Source: Lactiplantibacillus dongliensis
GTDB lineage: Bacteria > Bacillota > Bacilli > Lactobacillales > Lactobacillaceae
Direction of reading: 5' to 3'
Assembly: GCF_005405105.1 (NCBI RefSeq)
Contig: NZ_BJDK01000024.1
Location: 1-53,942, forward strand
Length of the DNA: 53,942 nt
Below the pieces are notes generated by a model. The model saw nothing but the letters and a program-made list of their open reading frames with translations. It had not been told where the DNA came from and did not search any database. Every line of letters begins with the position of its first letter. Positions within the stretch are counted from its first letter, which is position 1. Positions 52,227 to 53,942 of the stretch are shown here, one piece after another. Made by a program: the position numbers and the translations under genes.

Positions 52227-52625
52227 TTATTTAATGACCGTTACTTTAACGGTCCGATACCCAAAGCGAATGGCTTTGGTGGTACTCATGTTCAGGTCAA
52301 TGCGACGACCTTTGATTAGGCCGCCCGTATCAGCAGCAATCGCCGTCCCATAACCCTTGACCTTGACTTTAGACCCCAGCTTGATCACGCGTGGATCGAC
52401 CGCAATCACTTTTTTCTTCTTACTATTGACGAAATAACCAGAAGCCGTCCGCCCGCCTAAGCGTACCGCGTCATAACCGGTTGCTTTAACATGGTAGGTC
52501 TTGCCCTTTTTTAACCGACTGGCCGCGGCGACTGATGGGGTGAGTTGGTTTGAAAAGTTCTGGACCGTGATGCAGCCAACCGTTGCAAAGAACGCGATAA
52601 CGAAGATTTTAACGAGTGATTTCAT
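52227..52625 (-). CDS. secreted 3D-domain protein
   Basis: 132 aa. Signal peptide with cleavage near VAAAS (residue 34), then the 3D domain with its three Asp in VIAVDPRVI, IAADTGG and RRIDLNMS. The domain is a double-psi barrel related to MltA lytic transglycosylases; here it stands alone, without LysM or G5. A cell-wall-remodelling role is likely. Confidence 0.88.
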   Translation of the reverse strand: MKSLVKIFVIAFFATVGCITVQNFSNQLTPSVAAASRLKKGKTYHVKATGYDAVRLGGRTASGYFVNSKKKKVIAVDPRVIKLGSKVKVKGYGTAIAADTGGLIKGRRIDLNMSTTKAIRFGYRTVKVTVIK

Positions 52626-52779
52626 AAAAAGTTATTTCCTCCAAAGTAAGTTATGCCGAATTAATAATTGTTTCTAGTATATCGTGCACAAGTTGCAGAC
52701 CCACGACAGGCAGGTAACAATTTCTGTACAAATGTTACAACGGGGTTACGGTGAATTAATGATTAAGTGGTTTTAGTGA

Positions 52780-52808
52780 TTGCAATCACCGTGGCGGTAC
52801 CCTAAAAT
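52780..52808 (+). promoter_or_regulatory. promoter of the asparaginase gene
   Basis: TTGCAA (52780-52785), 17-base spacer, TAAAAT (52803-52808). Confidence 0.7.
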
Positions 52809-52850
52809 GAAGCTTACTGATGTTAGGTTGCTCAATATAGGAGGAAATGC

Positions 52851-53828
52851 ATGTTGAAAAAGATTTTAGTGTTGCATACGGGTGGGACCATTGCGATGTC
52901 CGCCGACGAAGCTGGCAATATGGCGCCCGGTGCTCAAAATCCACTGGATGATTATAACTATCCCTTTGCGGATGAAATTGAATTAACCACTGAAGATATT
53001 TTTAACTTGCCGTCACCACATATTACCCCGGTGCAAATGTTAGCCTTGAAGCAACGGATTGCTAAGGCCGCCCATGAAGGGATTGATGGCGTCGTGGTCA
53101 CCCATGGAACAGATACATTGGAAGAAACGGCGTACTTTTTAGACCTGACCTTGCCCAATGAATTACCCGTCGTCGTCACTGGGGCGATGCGTTCCGCTAA
53201 TGAGATCGGTTCGGACGGCTTGCATAACTTGGAAACGGCAATCCAGACGGCTAGTACCCCAGATGCCGCGGACAAAGGCGTCTTAGTTGTGATGAACGAT
53301 GAGATTCACTCCGCCCGTTATGTGACGAAGACCCACACGACTAACGTGGCCACATTTCGGACACCGACATTTGGTCCAATCGGCTTAGTGGCGAAACAGG
53401 GCGTCGTCTTCTTTGAATCCTTGTTACGCTCGACCGTCTGCCCAATTCAAACGGTTGCTGACAATGTCTTCTTAGTGAAGGCTTACGCAGGGATGGGACC
53501 AGAACTATTGACAGCTATCGCCCAACCGTCAACCAATGGGGTCGTTATTGAAGCATTAGGGGCCGGTAACTTACCGCCAGTGACTTTGCCAGCGGTCCAG
53601 GCGTTGCTAGATATGGGGATTCCCGTAGTTTTAGTGTCACGGTGCTTCAATGGGATCGCTCAAGATGTCTACGATTATGAAGGCGGCGGCGTCCAATTGA
53701 AACAAATGGGCGTGATCTTCTGCCAAGGCTTGAACGGCCAAAAAGCCCGAATTAAGCTATTAGTCGGGGTTAGTGCTGGGATGTCAGCCGATGAATTAGC
53801 CCGCTTTGTCGGGACTGCTAATTCTTAA
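52851..53828 (+). CDS. L-asparaginase
   Basis: 325 aa. The N-terminal LVLHTGGTIAMS carries the nucleophilic Thr, and VVVTHGTDTLEETAYFL the second Thr/Asp pair; TGAMRSANEIGSDG follows. Hydrolyses asparagine to aspartate and ammonia. No signal peptide, so cytoplasmic. AGGAGG precedes ATG. After the stop there is only a short hairpin (GGAGCC/GGCTCC, 53859-53877) without a T run before the window ends. Confidence 0.93.
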   Translation: MLKKILVLHTGGTIAMSADEAGNMAPGAQNPLDDYNYPFADEIELTTEDIFNLPSPHITPVQMLALKQRIAKAAHEGIDGVVVTHGTDTLEETAYFLDLTLPNELPVVVTGAMRSANEIGSDGLHNLETAIQTASTPDAADKGVLVVMNDEIHSARYVTKTHTTNVATFRTPTFGPIGLVAKQGVVFFESLLRSTVCPIQTVADNVFLVKAYAGMGPELLTAIAQPSTNGVVIEALGAGNLPPVTLPAVQALLDMGIPVVLVSRCFNGIAQDVYDYEGGGVQLKQMGVIFCQGLNGQKARIKLLVGVSAGMSADELARFVGTANS

Positions 53829-53942
53829 TTAGTAAACATAATGGACCAATCATAAAAGGAGCCAAGGCGCGGCTCCGTGTCAAGTAGACAATCAAATAAT
53901 TAAAATTGTTATGCAATTTTCTTGACGGCATGATTTCGGTAT

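Noticed and set aside
53859-53877. Terminator of the asparaginase gene
   Set aside because: The six-base stem has no T run after it.

Overview
The window is low-to-moderate GC Firmicute chromosome, most likely from the Lactiplantibacillus plantarum/pentosus group. This is an inference from the 5S-tRNA start, frequent TTG/GTG starts behind strong AGGAGG sites, WxL surface proteins, PTS/6-phospho-beta-glucosidase sugar genes, T-box control of amino-acid genes, and an abundant intergenic repeat family. I see no prophage, insertion sequence, conjugation module or CRISPR array.

Layout. 1-262: the end of a 5S rRNA and tRNA-Thr(GGT). 344-9467: a secreted NlpC/P60 hydrolase, a MarR regulator, an APC amino-acid permease, an AroD-like protein that has lost its catalytic residues, a flavodoxin, a MapZ-like membrane protein, a 2-hydroxyacid dehydrogenase and an EamA exporter. 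9544-15069: a PanE-type reductase under a T-box read as Ile, then a MoxR-DUF58-transglutaminase operon. 15307-20992: a HAD phosphatase, a histidine phosphatase, two WxL surface proteins and a GT2. 21084-24868: a GntR regulator diverging from a PTS EIIB-EIIA-GH1 operon without its EIIC. 25221-27509: a MupG-like/GNAT operon. 28050-31940: a DUF2829 (Tad2-family) protein coupled to an SDR, then HIT, an unknown anchored protein, Nudix and acyltransferase genes. 32001-38110: thrC plus a HAD phosphatase, a GH13 and small membrane proteins. 38506-43651: a degenerate Nudix protein, malY under a Met T-box, and a divergent HxlR/Rrf2 - sirtuin - sirtuin-like - HIT locus. 43738-51808: small membrane proteins, GtrA, UspA and two ABC transporter modules (YtrA-type and BceAB-type). 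52227-53828: a 3D-domain protein and asparaginase.

Three items stand out. (1) About ten intergenic copies of a multi-hairpin repeat, with compensatory base changes between copies, in three sequence subfamilies that share one architecture. (2) A class M-like sirtuin interrupted by one in-frame TAA, apparently at the position of the catalytic Gln, followed by a degenerate sirtuin paralogue and a HIT hydrolase in a tight operon, with two regulators diverging. (3) Enzyme-family members that kept their fold but lost key residues (AroD-like 3618, Nudix-like 38506, sirtuin-like 42459), and a chromosomal Tad2-family gene translationally coupled to a dehydrogenase.

Family assignments rest on motif reading and memory of the families; no database search was run. 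Start codons were moved inward wherever a clear ribosome binding site supports a shorter form.
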